NCBI RefSeq assembly: GCF_000178955.2
Contig: NC_016631.1
Span: 558,001-622,000 of the forward strand
Direction: 5' to 3'
DNA length: 64,000 nucleotides
Origin: Granulicella mallensis MP5ACTX8
GTDB taxonomy: Bacteria; Acidobacteriota; Terriglobia; Terriglobales; Acidobacteriaceae
Numbering within the stretch: the stretch's first letter is position 1; each line of letters starts with the position of its first letter. The position numbers and the translations under genes were made by a program. Shown here one piece after another: positions 43,331 through 51,969 of the stretch. Below the pieces are notes generated by a model. It saw only the letters and a program-made list of their open reading frames with translations, had not been told where the DNA came from and searched no databases.

Positions 43331-43810
43331 CTAAGACTGTACTGCCAATGCGTGTAGCGGCTCGCCTGCCAGCCGCATGATGCGCCACTCGGTCTGGAGG
43401 ATTGCGCCGATGCTGTGGTAGACCGCAATGGCCGATTCGTTCCAGTCGAGCACGTCCCATTCCAGGCGCGGGCAGCCCTCGTCGATCGCGATTCGTGCGA
43501 GCTTCGCCAGCAGAGCCTTGCCGATACCGCGTCCGCGCAGGGTGGGCGTTACATAAAGGTCTTCAAGCCGGATGCCGTGATGTCCGAGCCATGTGGAGTA
43601 GCTGGTGAAGTACAGCGCGAAGCCTGCGGGGGCGTCGTCGTAGGCGGCGATGAGCGCGGTGAAGCGTGGCGCCGGTCCCCATCCGTCGCGCAGCAGGTCG
43701 GCTTCGGTGGCGATCACAGCGTCGGGCTCGCGCTCGTAGAGGGCGAGTTCGCGGATGAAGCCGAGGATGGTGGAGACGTCAGCGGGCGTGGCGGGGCGGA
43801 TATTCAGCAT
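43331..43810 (-). CDS. GNAT family N-acetyltransferase
   Basis: The 159-residue protein has the acetyl-CoA-binding motif LYVTPTLRGRGIGKALLAKL and RLEWDVLDWNESAIAVYHSIGA, closest in style to diamine (spermidine/spermine) acetyltransferases. The N-terminal half contains FIRELALYEREPDAV, also typical of that subgroup. It would transfer acetyl from acetyl-CoA to an amine in the cytoplasm; the actual substrate is a prediction from resemblance. Confidence 0.88.
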   Translation of the reverse strand: MLNIRPATPADVSTILGFIRELALYEREPDAVIATEADLLRDGWGPAPRFTALIAAYDDAPAGFALYFTSYSTWLGHHGIRLEDLYVTPTLRGRGIGKALLAKLARIAIDEGCPRLEWDVLDWNESAIAVYHSIGAILQTEWRIMRLAGEPLHALAVQS

Positions 43811-43854
43811 AAGAAAATAAGAGGTTCGAGATGCGAGAGATGAGATTCGAGTCG

Positions 43855-44523
43855 TTATTTCGAGGGTTTGGGTTCTGTCGAGGGCTTTAGGGGGATATCG
43901 AAGGTGTCGAGAGGTTTGTTGGTTGCGGCGTAGCGGACCTTGCGTAGCTCGAGGTGGGAGTGTTCGAGCACGGGATCGTCGATCTCGCGAACGTCGTAAA
44001 AGAGGTAGCCGGAGACGGTGGTGTGCGGCGCAACGGTTGTGGTCTGGAAGCCGAAGTCGTCGTCATCGGCGAGAATCTGTTTGTTGATCGGCTTGTGGTG
44101 GATCGTGATCGACGGGATCGGCGCGGGCATGGGGATCTTTGTGCCGGTGACGGACTTCATCGAAAAGAGGCGGCGCTGCAGGTCATCGTCTGTGGCGGCG
44201 GGGATGACGGTGTTATCGGATGCGATGAAGTGGATGCGAGCGTCGTCGAGCGTGAGCGCCTGATCGGAGTCATTGGTGACGATGACGCGAAGGGGCATGA
44301 AGCCGTGGTGGTAGTAGTCGAGGCGCGTGTTGGGCTCGGTCTCTTTGCTGTCGCCGGGTTCGGCGGCGATGGTGACGTGCTCGCCGGGGTGGGTGTCGTG
44401 CATGGGATATTGCTGTGCGGGCTGCGCGGGTTTGGGCTTGCGGGGCTTTTCGGCATGGGCCGATGCCGTCGTCAGAGAGACGAGGATTGCGGCGAAAACA
44501 AGCGATATCCAGTGGCGGGGCAT
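43855..44523 (-). CDS. Secreted protein of unknown function
   Basis: The 222-residue protein has a signal peptide (cleavage near AHAEK), a Lys/Pro-rich linker and a beta-rich domain with PLRVIVTNDSDQALTLDDARI, reminiscent of immunoglobulin-like proteins, and GYLFYDVREIDDP. The Lys/Pro/Glu-rich C-terminus ends KPSTEPKPSK. No catalytic motif. It is divergent from waaA, with 64 bases between starts, so they share a promoter region. Confidence 0.6.
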   Translation of the reverse strand: MPRHWISLVFAAILVSLTTASAHAEKPRKPKPAQPAQQYPMHDTHPGEHVTIAAEPGDSKETEPNTRLDYYHHGFMPLRVIVTNDSDQALTLDDARIHFIASDNTVIPAATDDDLQRRLFSMKSVTGTKIPMPAPIPSITIHHKPINKQILADDDDFGFQTTTVAPHTTVSGYLFYDVREIDDPVLEHSHLELRKVRYAATNKPLDTFDIPLKPSTEPKPSK

Positions 44524-44587
44524 ACGATTCGATTATCCTCTTCGCTATGTGTGACGAGCAAAAGAGGGCGGGTCGAAGAGCGTGGTG

Positions 44588-45877
44588 ATGCTGGCCTATA
44601 GCCTGTTACTGACGTTGGGACTCCTGCTCAGTTCGCCGTGGTGGCTGCTGCGGATGGCAACGACCGAGCGTTATCGCGAGGGCCTGCGCGAGCGGCTGGG
44701 TGGCGTGCCCGCGCGTTTGTGCGAGGCGGTGCGTGGCAAGCGTGTGATCTGGGTTCACGCTGTCAGCGTCGGTGAGGTGCTTGCGGCATCGCGGCTGGTA
44801 GGGGAGCTGGAAGCAGCGCTTGGAGAAGGGTTTCGCGTGGTGGTCTCGACGACGACGCGTACCGGGCAGGCGCTGGCGCGCGAGAGATTCGGAGCGGAGC
44901 GGGTGTTCTATATGCCGCTCGACTTCGCGTGGATGGTGCGGCGGTATCTGCAAGCATTGAAGCCGGAAGTTCTTTTGCTGATGGAGAGCGAACTGTGGCC
45001 TCGGATGCTGCATGAGTGCGCACGAGCAGGCGTCCCTGTAGCTGTGGTGAATGCGCGAGTAAGTGATCGCTCGTTTGCGCGCACGATGACGGTGCGTGAC
45101 ATCTGGCAATACGTGCTGCGGAAGCCTTCGTTATGGCTCGCGCAGAGTGAAGAGGACGCGCGTCGCCTGATCGCGCTGGGTGCCTGGGGAGAGACCGTAA
45201 AGGTTATCGGCAATCTGAAGTACGATGTTCGCGCGCCGCGGCAGAGCCGTATTGCGGAACTCATTCGTGAAGCAGCGTCAGGCAGACCGGTAGTAGTGGC
45301 TGGAAGCACTGTGGGTGGCGGAACGAACAACGACCTGAGTGAAGAGGAGATGGTGATTCAGGCCTGGGAGGGCAGAGCGCGTAATGAATTCAATGCGTTG
45401 CTTGTGCTCGCACCTCGACATCCCGAGAGATTTGGTCTTGTTGAATCGGCTGTCATGGAATACAGATTTGCGCGTGCAAGTGATGGGGTTCCAACACAGG
45501 AAGGCTCATTGGAAGTGGTGCTGCTGGATACCATTGGCGACCTGGCTTCGGTCTATGGTCTCGCTGATATCGCGTTCGTCGGAGGCAGTTTGATCAAGTC
45601 CGGCGGACATAATCCCCTGGAACCGGCGCAGTTCGGAGTGCCGGTGGTGATGGGGCCTTCGTTTGAAAACTTTCGCGATGTCGTAGGGAAGATGCGCGCG
45701 TCGGATGGTATCTGCATCGTCCAGAACAAGCAGGAACTGGAGCTGGTTTTGGTGGGGATGTTGAAGGACCGCGAGGCGGCACAGGCGGTTGGTCAGCGCG
45801 GGCGGCAGGTGTTTGAAGATCAGCAAGGTGCGACAGCGCGGTCGGTTGAGGCGATCGTCGCGATGGTGAAGCTATGA
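44588..45877 (+). CDS. waaA: 3-deoxy-D-manno-octulosonic acid transferase (WaaA/KdtA)
   Basis: The 429-residue GT-B enzyme has an N-terminal membrane anchor (MLAYSLLLTLGLLLSSPWWL), then WVHAVSVGEVLAASRL, STTTRTGQALARERF and LLMESELWPRML in the acceptor half, and FVGGSLIKSGGHNPLEPA in the donor half. It transfers Kdo from CMP-Kdo to lipid IVA in lipopolysaccharide synthesis. GTG codons at 44582/44585 precede the ATG at 44588. Its stop overlaps the lpxK start (ATGA), so waaA, lpxK and the heptosyltransferase form one operon. Confidence 0.93.
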   Translation: MLAYSLLLTLGLLLSSPWWLLRMATTERYREGLRERLGGVPARLCEAVRGKRVIWVHAVSVGEVLAASRLVGELEAALGEGFRVVVSTTTRTGQALARERFGAERVFYMPLDFAWMVRRYLQALKPEVLLLMESELWPRMLHECARAGVPVAVVNARVSDRSFARTMTVRDIWQYVLRKPSLWLAQSEEDARRLIALGAWGETVKVIGNLKYDVRAPRQSRIAELIREAASGRPVVVAGSTVGGGTNNDLSEEEMVIQAWEGRARNEFNALLVLAPRHPERFGLVESAVMEYRFARASDGVPTQEGSLEVVLLDTIGDLASVYGLADIAFVGGSLIKSGGHNPLEPAQFGVPVVMGPSFENFRDVVGKMRASDGICIVQNKQELELVLVGMLKDREAAQAVGQRGRQVFEDQQGATARSVEAIVAMVKL

Positions 45878-46992
45878 GCGCGCGCAGGCCCTGGGCGAAG
45901 CCTCTGGTGCCGGTGTATGCGGCGGTGCTCGCGGCGAAGGATGCTCTGCGGCGCATGGGTGTGCCGCCTACGCGCAAGCTCTCATGGCCGGTGGTGAGTG
46001 TGGGGAGCCTGTCGGCGGGAGGTGCGGGGAAGACGCCGGTGGTGATTGCGCTGGCGACGATATTGCGTGATGCCGGGTGGAAGGTGGATGTGCTGTCGCG
46101 GGGGTATGGGCGCGAGGGACGTGGCGTGGAGAGAGTGGTCGCCAGTCCCGGGAAGCAGGTTCCTCGCTACGCTCGGAATGACAACCAGAACAGCAAAAGC
46201 AACGACAAAAGCAACGGCACAAGCAAAGGCGACAGGACAAGCGATGGCGGTGGCAAAGACTTCTCTGCTGCCAAGTTTGGAGATGAACCCGTGCTGATTG
46301 CGCGGCGTACGGATGTGCCGGTATGGGTCGGAGCGGATCGGTTTCTTGCGGGAGAGCAGGCAGAGAAGGACGCTGCGGAAGGCACGCGCGGTTTGCATCT
46401 GCTGGACGACGGGTTTCAGCATCGGCAGTTGGCGCGAGCCTTCGATGTCGTGCTGGTGACGGCGGAAGATCTAAATGACAAGTTGCTGCCTGAGGGAAAT
46501 CTACGCGAGAGTTTTGCGGCGCTGCAGCGCGCGGATGCAGTAGTGGTGCGCGCGGAAGAGATGGAGGGGATCTCCAAGCAGGTTTGGCCGCTGGTTCGCG
46601 AAGGCGCGCAGATCTGGACGGTGCAAAGGAAGTTGCGCTTTCCCGCGCCGCTCTTTGTGTTTGGCGCGGGTCTGAGGCCCGTGGCCTTCTGCGCGATTGC
46701 GCGGCCGGAGGGATTCGCCTCCATGCTCACTGAAGCCGGCTGCGGGATTGTGGAGACAGTTGCCTTTCGTGACCATCATGCGTATACGATGGCGGATATC
46801 GACCGTGTCATCGAAGTTGCGAAGGGGATGAAGGCAACTGGATTTGTGTCGACAGAGAAGGACGCCGTAAAACTGACTGCGGCGATGCGCGAACGGTTGG
46901 AGGCCTTTGGATTGCTGATGATCGTTGCCCTCGAAGCGGAGTTCGTCGATGGACAGGCGGTTCTGCGCGCGATTGAGGCGCACCTCTCGTGA
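45874..46992 (+). CDS. lpxK: Tetraacyldisaccharide 4'-kinase LpxK with an in-frame repeat insertion
   Basis: The 372-residue kinase has the P-loop VGSLSAGGAGKTP (residues 43-55), VLSRGYGREGRGV and, later, FGDEPVLIARR and LLDDGFQHRQLARAFDVVL. It phosphorylates the 4' position of the lipid A disaccharide at the inner membrane. Between residues 90 and 130 a Ser/Asn/Lys/Gly-rich stretch interrupts the usual short link between the Walker A side and FGDEP. Its DNA (46147-46190) is a family B repeat, in frame and without stops, so the protein may still work. It overlaps the next gene by four bases. Confidence 0.93.
   Translation: MSARRPWAKPLVPVYAAVLAAKDALRRMGVPPTRKLSWPVVSVGSLSAGGAGKTPVVIALATILRDAGWKVDVLSRGYGREGRGVERVVASPGKQVPRYARNDNQNSKSNDKSNGTSKGDRTSDGGGKDFSAAKFGDEPVLIARRTDVPVWVGADRFLAGEQAEKDAAEGTRGLHLLDDGFQHRQLARAFDVVLVTAEDLNDKLLPEGNLRESFAALQRADAVVVRAEEMEGISKQVWPLVREGAQIWTVQRKLRFPAPLFVFGAGLRPVAFCAIARPEGFASMLTEAGCGIVETVAFRDHHAYTMADIDRVIEVAKGMKATGFVSTEKDAVKLTAAMRERLEAFGLLMIVALEAEFVDGQAVLRAIEAHLS
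46147..46190 (+). repeat. Family B repeat inside lpxK
   Basis: The bases gaagcaggttcctcgctacg followed by ctcggaatgacaa match the right arm of the repeat at 20599-20645 and the short copy at 25723-25763. Low-complexity sequence of the type aacagcaaaagcaacgac follows, as it does next to other copies. Confidence 0.85.
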
Positions 46993-48014
46993 GAGTGCTG
47001 ATCGTGCGCGTCGGCGCGCTGGGCGATGTGCTCCATGCGTTGCCTGCCGTGGCTGCGCTGCGGAAGCAGCAGCCGGAGTGGCTCGAGTGGACGATCGACT
47101 GGGTCGTCGATCCGCGCTGGGCCCCCTTGCTGGTGGGGGACGATATCAGAGGGCCGGTGGTCGATCGCATCCATGCGGCGGAGACGAAGCTTTGGTCAAG
47201 CGCGCCGATATCTCTTGCGACGCTGCGCTCGGTTCTCGATCTGCGCTCCGTGTTGCGCGCGGAGCGGTATGACCTTGTCATCGACATGCAGGGCACGGTG
47301 CGTTCGGCGGTCATCGGCCGCATGGCAGGAGCGCGCAAGTTTGCCGGCTATAGCGATCCGCGCGAGGCCGTGGCCGTGAACCTCTACACGGAAAGACTCG
47401 CACGGCGCGGAGCGCATGTGGTGGAGCAGGGCGCAGCGCTGCTGGGAGAAGCCTGTGGCTTGAAGATTGTCCCGGTTGAGATCTCGCTGCCGCGCGTGGC
47501 GTGGGCCGAGCACTGGGCGGAGGAGGAGGCTGTGTTGTCTCGTCCGCTATGTGTGCTGGGGGCCGGGGGCGGTTGGGGTGCGAAGCATTGGCCTACTGCC
47601 AGATTTGGTGCTCTGGCGTTGGAACTTCGGGCGATGGGGTTCGATGTCGTCGTGAACGCACCGCACAAGAATGACGTTGTAGCCAACGAGGTTGTGGCCG
47701 CGAGCAGGGGAACCGCGAGGATGGTGGTCTGCAACGTTACCGGGCTGGTGGCCCTGATGCGGCGGACAGACCTATTTATTGGCGGCGATTCCGGCCCGAC
47801 GCATTTAGCCGCGGCCCTTGGTGTTCCTCTGGTAGCGCTCTTCGGCCCGACCGATCCGGCGCGTAACGGACCGTGGGGGCCGGGAGCCAAGCGTGTGTTG
47901 CGCGATGCGTCCTCGATCACAAGCTACAAGCATGTTGCGGAGGGCGATCCGGGGTTGGCGAGGATCACCGTGGAGAGCGTGCTCGAAGCTGTGCGTCAGG
48001 TGCGTGGGACGTAG
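46989..48014 (+). CDS. waaC: Lipopolysaccharide heptosyltransferase (GT9 family)
   Basis: The 341-residue protein starts at GTG 46989, overlapping the lpxK stop. It has the GT9 patterns RVLIVRVGALGDVLHALPA, VIDMQGTVRSAVI and, in the donor domain, FIGGDSGPTHLAAALGVP with LFGPTDPARNGPWG. It transfers L-glycero-D-manno-heptose to the Kdo of the inner core, in line with waaA and lpxK just upstream. Heptosyltransferase I is favoured by the gene order; the order of transfer is not proven. Confidence 0.88.
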   Translation: MRVLIVRVGALGDVLHALPAVAALRKQQPEWLEWTIDWVVDPRWAPLLVGDDIRGPVVDRIHAAETKLWSSAPISLATLRSVLDLRSVLRAERYDLVIDMQGTVRSAVIGRMAGARKFAGYSDPREAVAVNLYTERLARRGAHVVEQGAALLGEACGLKIVPVEISLPRVAWAEHWAEEEAVLSRPLCVLGAGGGWGAKHWPTARFGALALELRAMGFDVVVNAPHKNDVVANEVVAASRGTARMVVCNVTGLVALMRRTDLFIGGDSGPTHLAAALGVPLVALFGPTDPARNGPWGPGAKRVLRDASSITSYKHVAEGDPGLARITVESVLEAVRQVRGT

Positions 48015-48040
48015 TCCAGATCATTTGAGAGAATAGCCGG

Positions 48041-48640
48041 ATGGGTTCAGCAACACAGGGCAAGACACGATGGCAGAAGTTCGCACGGCGCGCGCGCGTG
48101 CCGCTGGGGTTTGTCGTGGCTGCGATCTTTCTGGTATTCGCACATTCAACTTGGCAAACGCTGGCGTGGAGCCTCGCGCTGGTGCTGCCCGGTCTCTGGC
48201 TGCGCGGCTACGCCGCAGGCTATGTCAAGAAAAACGCGGAGCTTACGCACACTGGTCCCTATGCGTACACGCGCAATCCGCTGTACCTGGGATCGATGGG
48301 AATTGCGTTCGGCTTTGCCGTGGCGGTGGATCCCGTGTCCCGATGGTGGCTTGGTTTGTTGCTGGCGGTGATGTTTCTCGCGATCTATGTGCCGACGATC
48401 CTCTCTGAGGAAATCTTTCTCCGTGCAACGTTTGCGGGCTTCGATGAGTATGCGCGGCGCGTTCCTCGGCTGCTGCCGAGGCTAACGCCTGCGCGTTTTG
48501 GCGAGTCTAATGCGGCGGGGAGCGGAAGGTTCTCTGCGGAGCGCTATCAGCATCACCGCGAGTACAATGCTCTTATGGGCGCTGCCGCCATCTATGCGGC
48601 CCTGATTTTGCGAATGGTACTGTTTCACGGGCGCTCATAA
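48041..48640 (+). CDS. Isoprenylcysteine methyltransferase-like membrane protein
   Basis: The 199-residue protein has four to five membrane helices and the ICMT/PEMT-like motif HTGPYAYTRNPLYLGSM, then EEIFLRATFAGFDEYARRVPR, the usual SAM-binding methyltransferase region. Substrates of bacterial members are unknown; lipids and thiols are candidates. It follows the heptosyltransferase by 26 bases and may be in the same transcript. Confidence 0.85.
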   Translation: MGSATQGKTRWQKFARRARVPLGFVVAAIFLVFAHSTWQTLAWSLALVLPGLWLRGYAAGYVKKNAELTHTGPYAYTRNPLYLGSMGIAFGFAVAVDPVSRWWLGLLLAVMFLAIYVPTILSEEIFLRATFAGFDEYARRVPRLLPRLTPARFGESNAAGSGRFSAERYQHHREYNALMGAAAIYAALILRMVLFHGRS

Positions 48641-48662
48641 AAACCCACAGGAGATAAACGAT

Positions 48663-49481
48663 TTGAAGGCTCGGATGTTTTCGGTCGCGTTGGCCTTCTG
48701 CACGATGGCTTGTGGACTCACCAGTTCCGTCCTCGCCCATGCGCAGCTTTTCTCTCCGCCCAAGCCTGTGGCGCAGAAGCCAATCCCTGTCCTGCAGGCC
48801 CCGCAACCGGGCTTTATGTATCCGCAGCATGAGACCCTGACCTTTACCGTGGACTGGCGTGTGTTTACCGCAGGCACGGCGGTGTTTCATCTCGACCAGG
48901 TGGGCGAAGTGCAAAAGCTCTCGGCCACGGCGGATTCTATCGGAGCGGTGAACCTGCTGTTCCCCGTAGTCGACCGTTTCCAGTCCGGCTTCGATCTGAA
49001 GACCGGCTGCTCGACCGGCTTCAATAAGCAGATCCAGGAAGGCCGCCGCAAGATCGCCAGCGAGCTCATCTTCGACAACGCTCGCGGCAAGCAGATACAG
49101 AATGAGCGCAACCTGGTGAAGGGCACAGCGACGCACCAGGAGGCAAATGTTCCGGCCTGCGTGACGGATTCACTGGCGGCGATCTTCTATACGCAGTCTC
49201 AGCCGTTGAACGTCGGCCAGATCGTCTCGTTTCCGCTGGCCGATTCCATGCGGACAGTAACCGTCGGGATGAAGGTCGAGAGCCGCGAAGAGATCAAGAC
49301 GCCCGCCGGCACGTTCCAGACTGTCAAGGTGCAGGCGACGGCCGAGGAGGGTGTCGTAAAAAACCGCGGGCACATCTGGATCTGGTACACCGACGATCCA
49401 CGGCATATTCCGGTGCAGATGCAGGCGAAGCTGTTCTGGGGTACGATCACCTTTCATCTGCAGTCGATTGATCTGAAGTAA
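48663..49481 (+). CDS. DUF3108 periplasmic protein
   Basis: The 272-residue protein starts with a TTG at 48663 supported by AGGAGA eight bases upstream; the first ATG (48675) is less well placed. A signal peptide (cleavage near AHAQ) is followed by the DUF3108 pattern ETLTFTVDWRVFTAGTAVFHL and WYTDDPRHIPVQMQAKLFWG. Relatives are periplasmic and linked to envelope or polysaccharide assembly. No enzymatic function is established. It is co-directional with the LPS genes. Confidence 0.85.
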   Translation: MKARMFSVALAFCTMACGLTSSVLAHAQLFSPPKPVAQKPIPVLQAPQPGFMYPQHETLTFTVDWRVFTAGTAVFHLDQVGEVQKLSATADSIGAVNLLFPVVDRFQSGFDLKTGCSTGFNKQIQEGRRKIASELIFDNARGKQIQNERNLVKGTATHQEANVPACVTDSLAAIFYTQSQPLNVGQIVSFPLADSMRTVTVGMKVESREEIKTPAGTFQTVKVQATAEEGVVKNRGHIWIWYTDDPRHIPVQMQAKLFWGTITFHLQSIDLK

Positions 49482-49608
49482 GCAGATTCGATGGGCGTAA
49501 GCGACCCGCAAAACATTGAGAGATGCGGTCGCCTCGAAACGCATCCTAGTTGAGAGACGCACGATTTAGAAATCCGCACGATTTAGAAATTCAGAGGCGA
49601 GCCCCCTA

Positions 49609-49884
49609 ATGAGCGAAGACACGAAATTTGTAACCATCGCAACCTTTCAAGACCCCGTCGATGCCAACCTGGCGCAGACTGCGCTGGAGTCGGCCGGCGT
49701 TGAATCGTTCCTGCAGGGTGGAAATGCGAACAGCATGATTCCCTCGGCGTTTACCGCACGGTTGCTGGTACGGTCCGAGGATGAAGCGGCTGCTCGCGCG
49801 GTCGTCGATGGAGCGGTGGACACCCCGGAGTCGATGGAGACGGTGACGGCTGCCGAAATTGCAGATGAAGGTGAAGTAAGGTGA
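49609..49884 (+). CDS. DUF2007 (putative signal-transducing) small protein
   Basis: The 91-residue protein matches the DUF2007 pattern: VTIATFQDPVDANLAQTALE, GVESFLQGGNANSMIP and LLVRSEDEAAARAVVDG. It is cytosolic and small, with a GII-like fold expected; the true role is unknown. It overlaps queC by four bases (GTGA), which implies translational coupling. Confidence 0.85.
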   Translation: MSEDTKFVTIATFQDPVDANLAQTALESAGVESFLQGGNANSMIPSAFTARLLVRSEDEAAARAVVDGAVDTPESMETVTAAEIADEGEVR

Positions 49885-50591
49885 GCCGGCCGAAGGCTGT
49901 CGTCTGTCTTTCGGGCGGCATGGATTCGACCGTTTGTGCGGCGCTGGCTGCTCGCGACTACGAGAGTTATGGCCTGCACTTCAGCTATGGCCAGCGGACC
50001 GAGGCGCGCGAGCTGGCCTCCGCTCGCGCCGTGGCGGCGGCTGTGGGTCTGCACGATCTGCTGGAGCTGAAGACAGACCTGTTTCGGCGCATCGGCGGCT
50101 CGGCCCTGACCGACAGCTCGATTGCCGTGCCGGAAGCGGGGGATGAGAATGCGGACGAGACCTCCCACCGCACCGGCAGCGAAGTTCCGGTGACGTATGT
50201 TCCCTTTCGCAATGCGCATTTTCTGAGCGCGGCGGTGAGCTGGGCGGAGGTGCTGGGCGCCACGACGGTATTCATCGGCGCGGTGGAGCAGGACAGTTCC
50301 GGGTATCCGGACTGTCGGCCAGCCTACTATGAGGCATTCAACCAGTTGATCAGAACAGGCACGAAAGAAGGCGAAATTGCAGTGGTAACGCCGCTGATTC
50401 GCCTGCGCAAGAGCGAGATCGTACGGTTGGGAGTTGAATTGGGCGCACCGTTACATGTAAGTTGGTCGTGCTACTCGGGTGAAACCGAGGCCTGCGGCGT
50501 ATGCGAGAGCTGCGTGTTGCGGTTGCGAGCGTTTGCCGAGGCTGGGGCGGTCGATCCGATTCCGTACGCAGAACCAAAACGTTCGAACTGA
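49881..50591 (+). CDS. queC: 7-cyano-7-deazaguanine synthase QueC
   Basis: The 236-residue protein starts at GTG 49881. It has the PP-loop CLSGGMDSTVCAALA and the zinc site cysteines in SWSCYSGETEACGVCESC. QueC converts 7-carboxy-7-deazaguanine with ammonia and ATP to preQ0 in queuosine or deazapurine biosynthesis. No queD, queE or queF is adjacent, so the rest of the pathway is elsewhere. No preQ1 riboswitch is visible because the start lies inside the preceding gene. Confidence 0.95.
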   Translation: MSRPKAVVCLSGGMDSTVCAALAARDYESYGLHFSYGQRTEARELASARAVAAAVGLHDLLELKTDLFRRIGGSALTDSSIAVPEAGDENADETSHRTGSEVPVTYVPFRNAHFLSAAVSWAEVLGATTVFIGAVEQDSSGYPDCRPAYYEAFNQLIRTGTKEGEIAVVTPLIRLRKSEIVRLGVELGAPLHVSWSCYSGETEACGVCESCVLRLRAFAEAGAVDPIPYAEPKRSN

Positions 50592-50690
50592 CGAAACCCA
50601 GGCTGGCAAGACAGAGACTGGCAAAACAAGATCTGCACGAGCGAATGGCGGGCAGTAATCGGCTGCAAGGCCTCGCACAAGGAAAGAAGG

Positions 50691-51896
50691 ATGCAAATGG
50701 CGAAGAGCAGAATGATGGTATTTCAGGCGGCAGTGCTCGCATCGGCGACGCTGTTTGGTACAGGCGTGGGGATCGCGCAACAGGCAGCGGCTCCGGCCAG
50801 CGTTCACGGTCATTTGAATGACCCGGCAGGTATGCCGCTCAAGAACGTGACCGTACAGTTTACGAAGGACCACAGCGGCGAGGTGAAGAACCGCAAGTGG
50901 GTCTACAAGTTCACGGGAGACGAAAACGGCGACTACAAGGGGACGGGCATCGAGCCCGGTGACTACTTCGTCGATATCGTTCAGGCGGACAAGAACCTTG
51001 ACTTCGTTGAGAGCTCGAAGTTTGTTGCCGGCGAAGACAAGACCCTGAACTTCGACCTCAGCCGCAAAGAGTACGTCGACAAGATGAGTGACGCGGACAA
51101 GGCAGCGCTGGCGGAGTACAAGAAGCATGCTGGCGAGGCGATGGAAGCGAACAAGGTCATCGGCAACCTGAATGCGACCCTGAAGACCGTGCGCGCCGAC
51201 CTGGCTGCGGCGGCTGCTTCAAAGGACGATGTGAGCAAGGACGTCACCAGCATGAAGCAGGCTGTCGACTCCAAGCCCGATGAAGGTCTGCTCTGGATCA
51301 CCTACGGCGACACATTGGTCGCACAGGGCGATCATCTTGCCAAGGACGACCGGGCTGCCGGTAAGCTGCCTACATCCGACGACGATGTCGTGAAGAACTA
51401 CACCATGGCTGCGGACTCATTCAAGAAGGGTGCCGATCTGATGGCGGCATCGAAGAAGCCGAGTCCGGCGGACCAGGCCATCGCCTACAACTCGATGGGC
51501 AACAGTCTGGCCAAGGCAGGCAAGATCCAGGATGCCCAGGCAGCCTACGAAAACGCTGTCAAGCTGGACCCCGCCAAGGCGGGCATGTACTACGGCAATG
51601 AAGCCGCTGTGCTGTTCAATACCAACCAGATGGAGCCTGCTCTGGCTGCTGCCAACAAGGCCATCGCCGCCGACCCAACCCGTCCCGATCCTTACTTCAT
51701 CAAGGGCCAGGCGCTCATCGGAAATGCAACGGTCGATCCCAAGACGCAGAAGCCTGTGGCGCCTCCGGGATGCATCGAGGCCTATCAGAAGTATCTTGAA
51801 CTGGCTCCGGATGGTAGAAGCGCTCAAACCGTCAAGGAGATTCTGGCTGGCTTCGATGTGAAGATCGACACGAAGTACAAAGCTGGTAAGAAGTAA
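50691..51896 (+). CDS. Secreted TPR protein with carboxypeptidase-regulatory-like domain
   Basis: The 401-residue protein has a signal peptide (cleavage near GIAQQ). A CarboxypepD-regulatory-like beta domain follows (residues about 38-110: VHGHLNDPAGMPLKNVTVQF, GDYKGTGIEPGDYFVDIVQ), then an Ala/Lys-rich helical part and two to three tetratricopeptide units (YNSMGNSLAKAGKIQDAQAAY; YYGNEAAVLFNTNQMEPALAA). The combination suggests a periplasmic or surface binding protein. Two ATGs (50691 and 50697) are near the ribosome binding site. A terminator follows. Confidence 0.85.
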   Translation: MQMAKSRMMVFQAAVLASATLFGTGVGIAQQAAAPASVHGHLNDPAGMPLKNVTVQFTKDHSGEVKNRKWVYKFTGDENGDYKGTGIEPGDYFVDIVQADKNLDFVESSKFVAGEDKTLNFDLSRKEYVDKMSDADKAALAEYKKHAGEAMEANKVIGNLNATLKTVRADLAAAAASKDDVSKDVTSMKQAVDSKPDEGLLWITYGDTLVAQGDHLAKDDRAAGKLPTSDDDVVKNYTMAADSFKKGADLMAASKKPSPADQAIAYNSMGNSLAKAGKIQDAQAAYENAVKLDPAKAGMYYGNEAAVLFNTNQMEPALAAANKAIAADPTRPDPYFIKGQALIGNATVDPKTQKPVAPPGCIEAYQKYLELAPDGRSAQTVKEILAGFDVKIDTKYKAGKK

Positions 51897-51917
51897 GTTC
51901 CAGTTGAGAGATGTCGT

Positions 51918-51953
51918 AAGGCCCTGGCCCTTTGTATAGGCCAGGGCCTTTTC
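51918..51953 (+). terminator. Rho-independent terminator after the TPR gene
   Basis: The stem aaggccctggcc / ggccagggcctt with a 9-base loop ends in TTTT. It separates the TPR gene from moeA. Confidence 0.88.
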
Positions 51954-51969
51954 GTCTCCGGAGGAGCCC

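Noticed and set aside
46144-46264. Frameshift or pseudogene in lpxK
   Set aside because: The frame remains open across the repeat insertion and conserved motifs occur on both sides.
51897-51969. Molybdenum-cofactor riboswitch before moeA
   Set aside because: The gap between the terminator and the GTG is too short for such a structure, and only the terminator hairpin is seen.
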